NCBI GenBank assembly: GCA_044226685.1
Contig: JBGAGP010000007.1
Span: 5,876 to 69,875, forward strand
DNA: 64,000 nt
Reading direction: 5' to 3'
Source: Dongia_A sp044226685
Lineage (GTDB): Bacteria; Pseudomonadota; Alphaproteobacteria; Dongiales; Dongiaceae
Below, piece by piece: positions 8,402 through 17,139 of the stretch. The translations under genes and the position numbers were made by a program. How positions within the stretch are numbered: the first letter of the stretch is position 1; the number at the start of each line of letters is the position of its first letter. Under the pieces are notes generated by a model. It ran no database searches, had not been told where the DNA came from, and was given only the letters and a program-made list of their open reading frames with translations.

Positions 8402-10033
8402 TCAGTGGGCCTCGCCCTTGAACTGGGGCAGGGTCTCGAAGGTGTGGAACGGCGGCGGCGAGCTCACCGTCCATTCCAGGGTCGTGGCGCCGACGCCCCA
8501 CGGGTTGTCGGCGCATTTGCGGCCCGCGAACACCGTGTAGATCGCCACGCCGACGAAGAACAGCGTGCTGGCGTAGGAGAGATAGGAACCGTACGACGAG
8601 ATCAGGTTCCAGAACGCAAAGGCGTCCGGATAGTCCGGATAGCGCCGCGGCATGCCCTGCAGGCCCAGGAAGTGCTGCGGGAAGAAGGTCAGGTTGACGC
8701 CGATGAAGGTGGTCCAGAAATGCAGCTTGCCCGCCCATTCCGGATACTGCCGGCCCGACATCTTGCCGATCCAGTAGTAGAAGCCGCAGAAGATGGCGAA
8801 CACGGCACCGAGGCTGAGCACGTAGTGGAAATGCGCCACCACGTAATAGGTGTCATGGAAGGCCACGTCGATCGGCGCGTTCGACAGCACCACGCCGGTG
8901 ACGCCGCCGATGGTGAACAGGAAGATCAGGCCGACCGCGAACAGCATCGGCGTGTCGAAGCGGATCGAGCCGCCCCACATCGTGGCGATCCAGGAGAAGA
9001 TCTTCACGCCCGTCGGCACCGCGATGACCATCGTGGCGGCCATGAAGTAGGCGCGCGTGTCGACGTTCATGCCGACCGTGTACATGTGGTGCGCCCACAC
9101 GACGAAGCCCACCACGCCGATCGCCACCATGGCGTAGGCCATGCCGAGATAGCCGAAGACCGGCTTCTTCGAGAAGGTGGAGACCACCTGGCTGACGATG
9201 CCGAAGCCCGGCAGGATCAGGATGTACACTTCGGGGTGGCCGAAGAACCAGAACAGGTGCTGGAACAGCAGCGGATCGCCGCCGCCTTCCGGCTTGAAGA
9301 AGTTGGAGCCGAAGTTGCGGTCGGTCAGCAGCATGGTGATGGCGCCGCCGAACACCGGCAGCGACAGCAGCAGCAGGAAGGCGGTCACCAGCACCGACCA
9401 GACGAACAGCGGCATCTTGTGCAGCGTCATGCCCGGGGCGCGCATGTTGAAGATGGTGGTGATGAAGTTGATGGCGCCGAGGATCGACGCGGCACCCGCC
9501 ATGTGCATGGAGAAGATCGCCATGTCGACGGCGCGGCCGCCCTGGTAGGTGTCGCTGGAGAGCGGCGGATAGAGCGTCCAGCCGGTGCCGGCGCCGCCAT
9601 CGACCAGCGACGAGCTCGCCAGCATGATGAAGGCCACCACGGTCAGCCAGTAGCTGATGTTGTTCATGCGCGGGAAGGCCATGTCCGGCGCGCCGATCAT
9701 CAGCGGCACGAACCAGTTGCCGAAGCCGCCGATCAGCGCCGGCATGACGGTGAAGAAGATCATGATCAGCGCGTGGGCGGTGATCACCACGTTCCAATGC
9801 TGCCCGTCGGGCGATTCGTCGGTGCCGAAATACTGGATGCCCGGATGCATCAGCTCGGCGCGCATGTAGATCGAGAAGGCGCCGCCGATCAGGCCGGCGA
9901 TGATCGCGAAGATCAGGTAGAGCGTGCCGATGTCCTTGTGGTTGGTGGAGTAGAACCAACGCACGAAGAAGCCCGGCTTGTGATCGCCGTGATCGTCATG
10001 GCCGTAGCTGTGGGAGGTGGTGACGGGGCTCAT
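8402..10033 (-). CDS. ctaD: Cytochrome c oxidase subunit I
   Basis: This is the catalytic subunit of an aa3-type oxidase, with 12 membrane helices, low-spin haem a and the haem a3-CuB centre. The diagnostic CuB/cross-linked tyrosine region WFFGHPEVYILILPGFG and the HH pair in VWAHHMYTVGMNVDTRAYF are present. So is the C-terminal haem ligand region DTYYVVAHFHYVLSLG. The D-channel segment and K-channel residues look intact by eye. Length is 543 residues. GAGGG lies eight bases before the ATG. The gene follows ctaC after 33 bases in the same transcript. Confidence 0.98.
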   Translation of the reverse strand: MSPVTTSHSYGHDDHGDHKPGFFVRWFYSTNHKDIGTLYLIFAIIAGLIGGAFSIYMRAELMHPGIQYFGTDESPDGQHWNVVITAHALIMIFFTVMPALIGGFGNWFVPLMIGAPDMAFPRMNNISYWLTVVAFIMLASSSLVDGGAGTGWTLYPPLSSDTYQGGRAVDMAIFSMHMAGAASILGAINFITTIFNMRAPGMTLHKMPLFVWSVLVTAFLLLLSLPVFGGAITMLLTDRNFGSNFFKPEGGGDPLLFQHLFWFFGHPEVYILILPGFGIVSQVVSTFSKKPVFGYLGMAYAMVAIGVVGFVVWAHHMYTVGMNVDTRAYFMAATMVIAVPTGVKIFSWIATMWGGSIRFDTPMLFAVGLIFLFTIGGVTGVVLSNAPIDVAFHDTYYVVAHFHYVLSLGAVFAIFCGFYYWIGKMSGRQYPEWAGKLHFWTTFIGVNLTFFPQHFLGLQGMPRRYPDYPDAFAFWNLISSYGSYLSYASTLFFVGVAIYTVFAGRKCADNPWGVGATTLEWTVSSPPPFHTFETLPQFKGEAH

Positions 10034-10066
10034 GGCTGTATCCCTCGAATCCGTATCCGGTGCTAG

Positions 10067-10936
10067 TTACTGTGCGGCGGCGACGTCTTGCGTGCCGTCC
10101 TGCAGCGACGCGGTGCCTTCGACCTTGTCGAACTTCTGCTGCGCCTCGGCGACCCAGGCCTGGAACGCTTCCTTGCTCACCGCGTGGACCTTGATCGGCA
10201 TGTAGGCATGCTCGACGCCGCAGAGCTCGGAGCACTGGCCGTAATAGATGCCCGGCTCGTTGATGTTGAACCAGCTCTCGTTGACCTTGCCGGGAACGCC
10301 GTCATGCTTCACGCCGAAGGATGGCACCGTCCAGGAATGGATCACGTCGGCGGCGGTCACCTGGATGCGGATATTGGTGCCGACCGGCAGGACCACCTCG
10401 TTGTCGGTATCGAGCAGGTAGGTCTGGCCGGGCTGGATATCGCCCTTGCGGATGACGCGCGCGTCGAAGGTGAAGTTGCCATTGTCCGGATATTCGTAGC
10501 TCCAGTACCACTGGTGCCCGATGGCGCGGATGGTGAGTTCCGGGTTCTGCGCCTGCACGTCCAGCTGCTTGTAGAGCAGCGGGAAGGAGAACACCGCGAT
10601 GAAGACCAGGACCAGCGCCGGGACCACCGTCCACACCACCTCGAGCAGCGTGTTGTGCGCGGTCTTGGACGGCACCGGGTTGCGCTTCTCGTTGAAGCGG
10701 AAGATGACGATCAGCAGCAGCGCCATGACGAAGAGCGTGATGACGGTGATGATCGGCATCAGGATGTCGTTGTGGACGAAGTCCAGATCCTTCGCCAGAT
10801 CCGTCGCCGGCGCCTGCAGGCCGATCCCCTTGTCGTGCGGCGCGCCCAGCACCGGATCCTGCGCCGCGGCCGGCAGGGCGGCCAGCGTCAGCAATCCCCC
10901 GACCGCCATCGACCAAAACTTCGACCTAGTCATCAT
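10067..10936 (-). CDS. ctaC: Cytochrome c oxidase subunit II
   Basis: Subunit II carries the binuclear CuA centre that accepts electrons from cytochrome c. The 289-residue product has a Sec signal peptide (cleavage after ALPAAAQ, about residue 26) and two membrane helices (about 55-75 and 95-115). The aromatic segment IGHQWYWSYEYPD precedes the CuA motif YGQCSELCGVEHAYMPI, with both cysteines, the histidine and the methionine present. No fused cytochrome c domain is present, so it is a plain aa3-type subunit. AGGAAG lies just upstream of the paired ATG codons. It is the first gene of the minus-strand oxidase operon. Confidence 0.98.
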   Translation of the reverse strand: MMTRSKFWSMAVGGLLTLAALPAAAQDPVLGAPHDKGIGLQAPATDLAKDLDFVHNDILMPIITVITLFVMALLLIVIFRFNEKRNPVPSKTAHNTLLEVVWTVVPALVLVFIAVFSFPLLYKQLDVQAQNPELTIRAIGHQWYWSYEYPDNGNFTFDARVIRKGDIQPGQTYLLDTDNEVVLPVGTNIRIQVTAADVIHSWTVPSFGVKHDGVPGKVNESWFNINEPGIYYGQCSELCGVEHAYMPIKVHAVSKEAFQAWVAEAQQKFDKVEGTASLQDGTQDVAAAQ

Positions 10937-11336
10937 GTCGCTTCCTGTTCTTGCCGCTCGCCGGGCGGCAATCGGCCGCGCGGCGAAACAACCCCTATGC
11001 GGGCAGGCGTGCCAGACGGCATCGTAGCCCGGATTCAGCTTGGTTAAACTTCGTCGCCGCAGGGCGCTTTCGTCCGCGCGACATATGCGCCGGTTACCCC
11101 GTCCCCACGGTCGGGCGCAAGCTACACCCGCCCCTCCGAAAGCTCAAGCATTACGGGTACTTGCGCGATCATAAGCGACTCGGCGCCAGGCGCCGCTGCG
11201 GGGCGCTGCGACGATCCGCCGCATTCGGCCGTTGCACCCCGCGCCAGGCCGCGCCATATCCATCAACGGGTTCCGCTGACAGGTGGCGAAGCCGGCGTTA
11301 TCGTGCGCGCCACCGCATATCCGAAAGGCATAGTCC
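10937..11336. other. 400-bp divergent intergenic region between ctaC and tldD
   Basis: This gap must hold the promoters of both the oxidase operon (leftward) and tldD (rightward). It contains short GC-rich inverted repeats such as GGCGCCAGGCGCC near 11180. I could not identify a convincing -35/-10 pair, a known operator, a riboswitch or a small coding sequence in it. Confidence 0.5.
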
Positions 11337-12770
11337 ATGTCCGCCATCGCCATTACCGACGACCTGTTCTTCAACCGCGCCGGACTGGACCGCAGCCGGG
11401 CCGAGGGGATCGTCGCGGACGCGCTGAAGGGCGGCGACGACGGCGAGCTGTTCCTGGAATTCAACCAGTCGGAGGCGCTGGCCTTCGACGACGGCAAGCT
11501 GAAAAGCGCCAGTTTCGACGTCACCCAGGGCTTCGGCCTGCGCGCGGTCGCCGGCGAGGCCCATGCCTATGCCCATGCCAGCGACCTCTCCGAGGCGGCG
11601 CTGAAGCGAGCGGCGGCCACGGTGAAGGCGGTCCATTCCGGGCACGGCGGCACCCTGGCCGAGCCGCCGATGGGCACCAACCGGCACCTCTACTCCGATG
11701 ATAATCCACTGGCCAAACTGGATTTTTCGGCGAAGGTCGAAATCCTGCAGCAGATCGACGCCTATGCCCGGGCCAAGGATCCGCGCGTGCGCCAGGTGAT
11801 GGCTTCGATTTCCGGCAACTGGCAGGCGGTGCAGATCATCCGCGGCGACGGCAGCCGGGCCGCAGATATTCGCCCCCTGGTGCGCCTCAACATCTCCATC
11901 ATGGTCGAGGAGAACGGCCGCATGGAGACCGGCAGCCACGGCACCGGCGGGCGCTTCACCTACGACCAGGTCATCGATCCGGCGCATTGGCGGGCGGGCG
12001 TCGACGAGGCCCTGCGCCAGGCCCTGGTGAACCTGGGCTCGGTCCCCGCTCCCGCCGGCGAAATGCAGGTGGTGCTCGGGTCCGGCTGGCCCGGCATCCT
12101 GCTGCACGAGGCGATCGGCCACGGGCTGGAGGGCGATTTCAACCGCAAGCAGACCTCGGCCTTCTCCGGGCTGATGGGCAAGCAGGTGGCGGCCAAGGGC
12201 GTCACCGTCATCGACGACGGCACCATCCACGACCGCCGCGGCTCGCTCACCATCGACGACGAGGGCACCCCCAGCCAGCGCACCGTGCTGATCGAGGACG
12301 GTGTCCTCACCGGCTATCTGCAGGACCGGCAGAACGCGCGCCTGATGGGCATGAAGCCGACGGGGAACGGCCGCCGGCAGAGCTTCGCCCATCATCCGAT
12401 GCCGCGCATGACCAACACCATCATGCTGGGCGGCAGCCACGCGCCGGAAGAGATCCTGAGTTCGGTGAAGAAGGGCCTCTATGCCGTCAATTTCGGCGGC
12501 GGCCAGGTCGACATCACTTCGGGCAAGTTCGTGTTCTCCGCCTCGGAAGCCTATCTGATCGAGGATGGCAGGATCGGCCCCGCGGTGAAGGGCGCGACGC
12601 TGATCGGCAATGGTCCGGACGTGCTGACCAAGGTCAGCATGATCGGCAACGACATGAAGCTCGATCCGGGTGTGGGCACCTGCGGCAAGGACGGCCAGGG
12701 CGTGCCGGTTGGCGTCGGCCAGCCGACCCTGCGGATCGACGGGCTCACCGTCGGTGGCACGGCGGCTTAG
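11337..12770 (+). CDS. tldD: TldD family metalloprotease
   Basis: TldD, with its partner TldE/PmbA, forms a heterodimeric zinc protease that trims unfolded or ribosomally made peptides. It is needed for CcdA degradation and microcin maturation in Escherichia coli. The 477-residue product has the expected length and the metal-binding HExxxH as LLHEAIGHGLEGDFNRKQ near residue 258. It also carries family segments such as GFGLRAVAGEAHAYAHASDLS and SGWPGILLHEA. No partner gene lies nearby. It starts the plus-strand run after the divergent region. Confidence 0.96.
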   Translation: MSAIAITDDLFFNRAGLDRSRAEGIVADALKGGDDGELFLEFNQSEALAFDDGKLKSASFDVTQGFGLRAVAGEAHAYAHASDLSEAALKRAAATVKAVHSGHGGTLAEPPMGTNRHLYSDDNPLAKLDFSAKVEILQQIDAYARAKDPRVRQVMASISGNWQAVQIIRGDGSRAADIRPLVRLNISIMVEENGRMETGSHGTGGRFTYDQVIDPAHWRAGVDEALRQALVNLGSVPAPAGEMQVVLGSGWPGILLHEAIGHGLEGDFNRKQTSAFSGLMGKQVAAKGVTVIDDGTIHDRRGSLTIDDEGTPSQRTVLIEDGVLTGYLQDRQNARLMGMKPTGNGRRQSFAHHPMPRMTNTIMLGGSHAPEEILSSVKKGLYAVNFGGGQVDITSGKFVFSASEAYLIEDGRIGPAVKGATLIGNGPDVLTKVSMIGNDMKLDPGVGTCGKDGQGVPVGVGQPTLRIDGLTVGGTAA

Positions 12771-12924
12771 TGAGAGCGCCCATTCCGCAACGCGCTTTCT
12801 TGACCCCATCCATGCCGTGGTGCAGGTTCGCCGCGCGCCGACGCGGCGCACGACCGAACGGTCCCGAAGCAATGGATGCCATGACACGATCCGACCCGAC
12901 GACAACACCGCGAGCGATGGCGAC

Positions 12925-13908
12925 ATGAATCTCGCCGGTGTTGCCCGCCCGGTGGATCAGGCCGACGGGCAGATCCGCGCCTTCCTCGACCTGCTGCGCT
13001 GCCCGGCGACCGGCGGCGCGGTCGGCCTTCGCGACCACGCCCTGATATCGGCGGACGGCGGACACACCTACCCGATCGACGATTCCGGCATCGCCCAATT
13101 CGCCAGAGTCCCGGATTCGCCCGATGCCCAGACGCAGCAGGCGCATTACGACCGGGTCGCGGCGACCTACATCACCAACCTCTCCTATCCGCACACCAAG
13201 GAATACACCGCCTATCTCGACCGGGCGCTGCTGACGCAGCTTCCCGCCGCCGGTCTAGGCGACGTCGCCGAGATCTGCTGCGGGCGCGGCGAAGCGGTGG
13301 AACTGGTGGCCGGACGATTCCACCGCGCGGTCGGCATCGACATCTCGCTCAACATGCTGCGCGCCGCGCGCAAGGACCATCACGCGCCGAATCTCGCCTT
13401 CATCCAGGGCGACGCCACGCGGTTGCCGCTGGCGGACGGCGCGTTCGACAGCGTGTTCATGCTGGGCGGCATCCATCACGTGAATGACCGCGCCGCCCTG
13501 TTCCGCGAGGTCGCGCGCATCCTGAAGCCCGGCGGGCGGTTCTACTTCCGCGAACCGGTCAGCGATTTCTGGCCATGGCTGCTGCTGCGGGCGGTGATCT
13601 ATCGCCTCTCGCCGGCACTCGACCATGCGACGGAACGGCCGCTGCGCTACCAGGAGACCGAGCCATACCTGACCGAGGCCGCGCTGCGGCTGACCTCGTG
13701 GCGGACCTACGGCTTTTTCGGCTTCTGCCTGCTGATGAACAGCGACGTGCTGGTTTTCAACCGGCTGTTCCGCTTCGTTCCCGGCATCCGCGGCATCACC
13801 CGGGCCTTCACGCGGTTCGACGACTGGATCACGTCGCGGCGCAACTGGACGCGGCGCGGCCTGCAGGTCGTCGGCGTGGCCGAGAAGCCGGCGCGCAGCG
13901 CCGCCTGA
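12925..13908 (+). CDS. SAM-dependent methyltransferase with N-terminal Trm112-like segment
   Basis: The 327-residue product starts with a short region (about 15-60) resembling a Trm112/UPF0434 ribbon (LLRCPATGGAVGLRDHALI...YPIDDSGI) but with only one cysteine left. A class I methyltransferase domain follows. Motif I appears as VAEICCGRGEAVELVAGRF, the acidic SAM-ribose residue as GIDIS, and motif IV/post I as GDATRLPLADGAFDSVFMLGGIHHV. These are typical of Methyltransf_11 enzymes that methylate small molecules or lipids. The substrate is not evident. A C-terminal hydrophobic patch (ALLLRAVIYRL, FFGFCLLMN) suggests membrane association. It may cooperate with the membrane protein encoded next. 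Confidence 0.85.
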   Translation: MNLAGVARPVDQADGQIRAFLDLLRCPATGGAVGLRDHALISADGGHTYPIDDSGIAQFARVPDSPDAQTQQAHYDRVAATYITNLSYPHTKEYTAYLDRALLTQLPAAGLGDVAEICCGRGEAVELVAGRFHRAVGIDISLNMLRAARKDHHAPNLAFIQGDATRLPLADGAFDSVFMLGGIHHVNDRAALFREVARILKPGGRFYFREPVSDFWPWLLLRAVIYRLSPALDHATERPLRYQETEPYLTEAALRLTSWRTYGFFGFCLLMNSDVLVFNRLFRFVPGIRGITRAFTRFDDWITSRRNWTRRGLQVVGVAEKPARSAA

Positions 13909-14013
13909 CACCCCGCTCTGTGTTGCGATTCGCCGCGCGCGGCGCGGCTGGACGACGCCGTTTCCTGTGACTATAGGTTTTCTATCGCGCAAGACCGCAC
14001 CGCAGGAGATGGC

Positions 14014-16065
14014 ATGGCCGGCCCGAATCCATCGATGACGCAGCCTGCGCCGCAGCCGCAGGGCGCGCGGACATCGCTGCAGCTGGCCCTTTTCGCGCTC
14101 TGCCTGTCGCTCGCGCAGGCGGCCTTCATGGCGGCGTTCCGCACCGGGCTGCCGACGCCCATCCTCTCCTACACGCTGGGCCCGGCGATCCTTGCCTGCA
14201 CGACGCTCGGCCCGACCCTGTGGGCCCTGCGCGCGCCCGGCCGCGTGAAGTGGATCGGACCGCTCGCTGTCGCGGTCTTCCTGGCGTGTTTCGTCCTCGT
14301 CTCTTTCGGCATCCTGCTCCAGGCGCTGATCTTCGCCGCGTCCCTGTTCCTGCTCGCGCGGGCGATCCTGGCATTCGGGCGCCCCACCCTGTCGCCCGGC
14401 CGCTGCGCCGGCTGGATCGTCCTGTTCCTGGCGGTATTGGCCGTGACCACGATCCAGATCGCCGGCGTCAAATACGTGAACTACGTCGCCGACCAGCTGG
14501 CCCTCGCCGGCCGCACCGACGGCGACATGCTCATGCATGCCGCGCTGGGCAACGCGATCCGCTACTACAACATCTCCAGCACCGGCATCGACGGCCTGAG
14601 CTTCAGCCGCTATCACTTCGGCATCGATACGCTGACCGCCCTGTTCTCGCGCGGCACCGGTTTCGACATCGTGCTGTCGATGGTGGCGATCAAGATTCCA
14701 CTGCTGGTGCCGCTGCTGGGATTTGCCGCCGGATGGGGCGGGCTGGTCATCGGCCGGGCCCTGATGCCGCAGGGACGGCCCAGCGCGCTCGCATTGGCCG
14801 CCGCGAGCGGCGCGGTGGCCTTCCTGCTGGAGAGCGCGCTGCCCGGCAACCTGTCGAGCTACAGCGATCCGCTCCTGCTGAGCGGCGTGCTGATGATCCT
14901 GGTTGCGCCCGCCATCATCCGCGTCCTGAACGACGCCTCGGCCGATCCGGCCAATGTGCGGCGGGCCTGGACGCTGGCGGTGCTTGCCATCTTCCTGCTC
15001 GGGATCACCAAGATCTCGAACGGCTTCGTCTGGGGCGGCCTGGTGGGGCTATGGGCCCTGCGGCGCTACGGCCTCGGCAAGCACTTCTGGATGATCGGAA
15101 TCGCAACGGGGATCCTGTTCATCCCAGCCTATCTGCTGACGGTGGACCGCGACGCCGCCCGCACCATCCTGTTCGGCACGCCCTATTTCGTCGAGCGGGG
15201 ATTCGGCAAGCCGCTGCTGGTCTATGCCCAGCCGCTCGCCGCCGTTTTCTGGCTGGCCTTTCTGGCGCGCGGGGCGGACCGCGGCACCAGGCGCTTCCTG
15301 ATCGAATCGCTGGGCATGGCGATCTTCGTCGGCATGCTGCCGGGGCTGCTGATGTGGATCGACGGCGGCGACGCGCTGCAGTTCATGCTGATGGCGGGCT
15401 GGTTCACGCTGCCGATCCTGGCGTCGCTGCTCGCCGGCCTGCCGGAGCGCATCGCCGCCTGGCCGGCGCCGCGGCGGCGCCTCGCCTGGTCCGGCGTGGC
15501 GCTGGCCGTCATCGCCTGCGCCGGACTTGCCGTGCCGGATGTCCGGCTCAAGTTCAACACGTTCATGGCCTATAACGCGCTGCTGCATACCGGCGACCGC
15601 AGCTATTACGACGACGACAGCAAGAAGGGCTGGCGCGAGGATGGCCGCCGGGCCTGGGCGACCTATGGGCTCGGCCTGTTCCGGCTGCCGCCGCCGCCGC
15701 AGGCCGGCAAGAGCCTTGTCGACGCCCTGCTGGCCTTCAAGGCCGAGGCCGGCAATGCGGGCGCGGCCTATCTCGCGACGCAATCGGACTACTGGGACCT
15801 GGTTTCCGACTGCGATGGCAAGGTGACCTACCCGATGTCGCTCGCCGGCGTGCCGGTGATCGACGGCTTTCTGCCGGTGCAATCCGCGTGCCCGCAGCAA
15901 TTCTCGCTGCGCGGATATGGCGGCTGGGGCGCCGCGCCGGAGACCCGCAGCGATATCGGCGACGAGGAGCTTTGCGGCCGCGCGCGCGCGAAAGGCTTCT
16001 CGACTGTGCTCCGGATCGAAAGCCTGGCCGATCGCGGCACCGATCGCAGGATCAACTGCCCCTAG
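14014..16065 (+). CDS. Large polytopic membrane protein, possibly GT-C type glycosyltransferase
   Basis: A 683-residue protein with about 12-13 hydrophobic helices between residues 25 and 515, then a soluble C-terminal domain of about 160 residues that starts near FNTFMAYNALLHTGDRSYYDDD. The layout of many helices followed by a periplasmic tail resembles GT-C glycosyltransferases and related lipid-linked sugar enzymes. I see no catalytic motif that settles this, so the assignment is tentative. AGGAG lies five bases before the ATG at 14014. It converges with the GT2 gene 36 bases away. The neighbours (GT2, asparagine synthase, flippase-like protein) support a role in envelope polysaccharide or glycolipid synthesis. 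Confidence 0.7.
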   Translation: MAGPNPSMTQPAPQPQGARTSLQLALFALCLSLAQAAFMAAFRTGLPTPILSYTLGPAILACTTLGPTLWALRAPGRVKWIGPLAVAVFLACFVLVSFGILLQALIFAASLFLLARAILAFGRPTLSPGRCAGWIVLFLAVLAVTTIQIAGVKYVNYVADQLALAGRTDGDMLMHAALGNAIRYYNISSTGIDGLSFSRYHFGIDTLTALFSRGTGFDIVLSMVAIKIPLLVPLLGFAAGWGGLVIGRALMPQGRPSALALAAASGAVAFLLESALPGNLSSYSDPLLLSGVLMILVAPAIIRVLNDASADPANVRRAWTLAVLAIFLLGITKISNGFVWGGLVGLWALRRYGLGKHFWMIGIATGILFIPAYLLTVDRDAARTILFGTPYFVERGFGKPLLVYAQPLAAVFWLAFLARGADRGTRRFLIESLGMAIFVGMLPGLLMWIDGGDALQFMLMAGWFTLPILASLLAGLPERIAAWPAPRRRLAWSGVALAVIACAGLAVPDVRLKFNTFMAYNALLHTGDRSYYDDDSKKGWREDGRRAWATYGLGLFRLPPPPQAGKSLVDALLAFKAEAGNAGAAYLATQSDYWDLVSDCDGKVTYPMSLAGVPVIDGFLPVQSACPQQFSLRGYGGWGAAPETRSDIGDEELCGRARAKGFSTVLRIESLADRGTDRRINCP

Positions 16066-16101
16066 TCCGGCGCGCCGGCGCCGATACGCGGCAGGCTCCG
16101 G

Positions 16102-17115
16102 TCAGTCGGCCGCGTTGCGCCGCGCCGGATCGCTCGGCCCGTCTTCCAGGCGCGCATTCAGCACCGACTTGATGCGATAATCCGCCTTGCCCTGGGATTC
16201 GTAGTAGACGCGCATGATGAGCTCGGCCAGCAGCCCCATCAGCAGGCACATCAGGCCGGCGATGACGCAGAGCGAGACGAGCAGCGGCAGCGGCGTCTGG
16301 ATGAAGGACGTGTGGGCGAAGAACTTGAGGTAGAGCGCCCAGATCCCCGCCAGGAAGGCGAGGATCAGCAGGCCGACGCCGGCCTGGCCGAAGAGATAGA
16401 TCGGCTTGGTGCGGTATTTGGTGAGGAATTTCACCACCAGCAGGTCGAGCAGCACCTTGATGGTGCGGTTGAGGCCGTATTTCGACTGGCCGTATTTGCG
16501 CGCGTGGTGGGTGACCGGGATCTCCGCCACGCGGGCGCCCTGCGCCGCGGCGTAGATCGGGATGAAGCGGTGCATCTCGCCATAGAGGCGGAAGCCCTGC
16601 AGCACCTCGCGGCGATAGGCTTTCAGCGAGCAGCCGTAATCGTGGAGCTTCACGCCGCCGACGCGCGAGATGATCCAGTTGGCGATCTTGCTGGGGAACG
16701 TGCGGACCATGTAGTTGTCCTGGCGGTCGCGGCGCCAGCCGGACACCACCTCGTAGCCCTCTTCCAGCTTGTCGATCAGGCGCGGAATGTCCTTCGGGTC
16801 GTTCTGCAGGTCGCCATCCATCGGCACGATGATGGCGCCCCCGGCGTAGTCGATGCCGGCCATCATCGCCGCGGTCTGCCCCTTGTTGGAACGGAAGTTC
16901 AGCACCCGGATGCGCGGGTCGCGCTTCGCCGCCTCGGCCAGGCGCGCCTCGGTGCCGTCGCGGCTGCCGTCATTGACCAGGATGATCTCGAAGCTGCGCG
17001 GCATCGGGTCCAGGGCGCCCAGCAGCGCGTCGCAGAGCGGCGCCACGTTGTCCTCCTCGTTGTAGAGGGGGATGACGACCGACAGCGCGATCTGGGTGGC
17101 GCCGGATTGATCCAT
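16102..17115 (-). CDS. GT2 family polyprenyl-phosphate-type glycosyltransferase
   Basis: The 337-residue product has an N-terminal GT-A domain of family GT2, with VVIPLYNEEDNV at residues 13-24, VNDGSRDGT and the metal-binding DxD as PMDGDLQNDP near residue 97. Two membrane helices follow at the C-terminus (about 245-265 and 280-305). This is the DPM1/ArnC/GtrB-like layout of enzymes that load a sugar onto undecaprenyl phosphate at the inner face of the membrane. The segment HHARKYGQSKYGLNRTIKVLLDLL is characteristic. It lies 24 bases after asnB on the same strand, probably in the same transcript. Confidence 0.92.
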   Translation of the reverse strand: MDQSGATQIALSVVIPLYNEEDNVAPLCDALLGALDPMPRSFEIILVNDGSRDGTEARLAEAAKRDPRIRVLNFRSNKGQTAAMMAGIDYAGGAIIVPMDGDLQNDPKDIPRLIDKLEEGYEVVSGWRRDRQDNYMVRTFPSKIANWIISRVGGVKLHDYGCSLKAYRREVLQGFRLYGEMHRFIPIYAAAQGARVAEIPVTHHARKYGQSKYGLNRTIKVLLDLLVVKFLTKYRTKPIYLFGQAGVGLLILAFLAGIWALYLKFFAHTSFIQTPLPLLVSLCVIAGLMCLLMGLLAELIMRVYYESQGKADYRIKSVLNARLEDGPSDPARRNAAD

Positions 17116-17139
17116 GGGGTTCCTCAGGCGGTCCTCGGT

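Noticed and set aside
16067..16078. Intrinsic terminator between the convergent membrane-protein and GT2 genes
   Set aside because: CCGGCGCGCCGG is a perfect palindrome but short, without loop or T-run; not enough for a terminator call.
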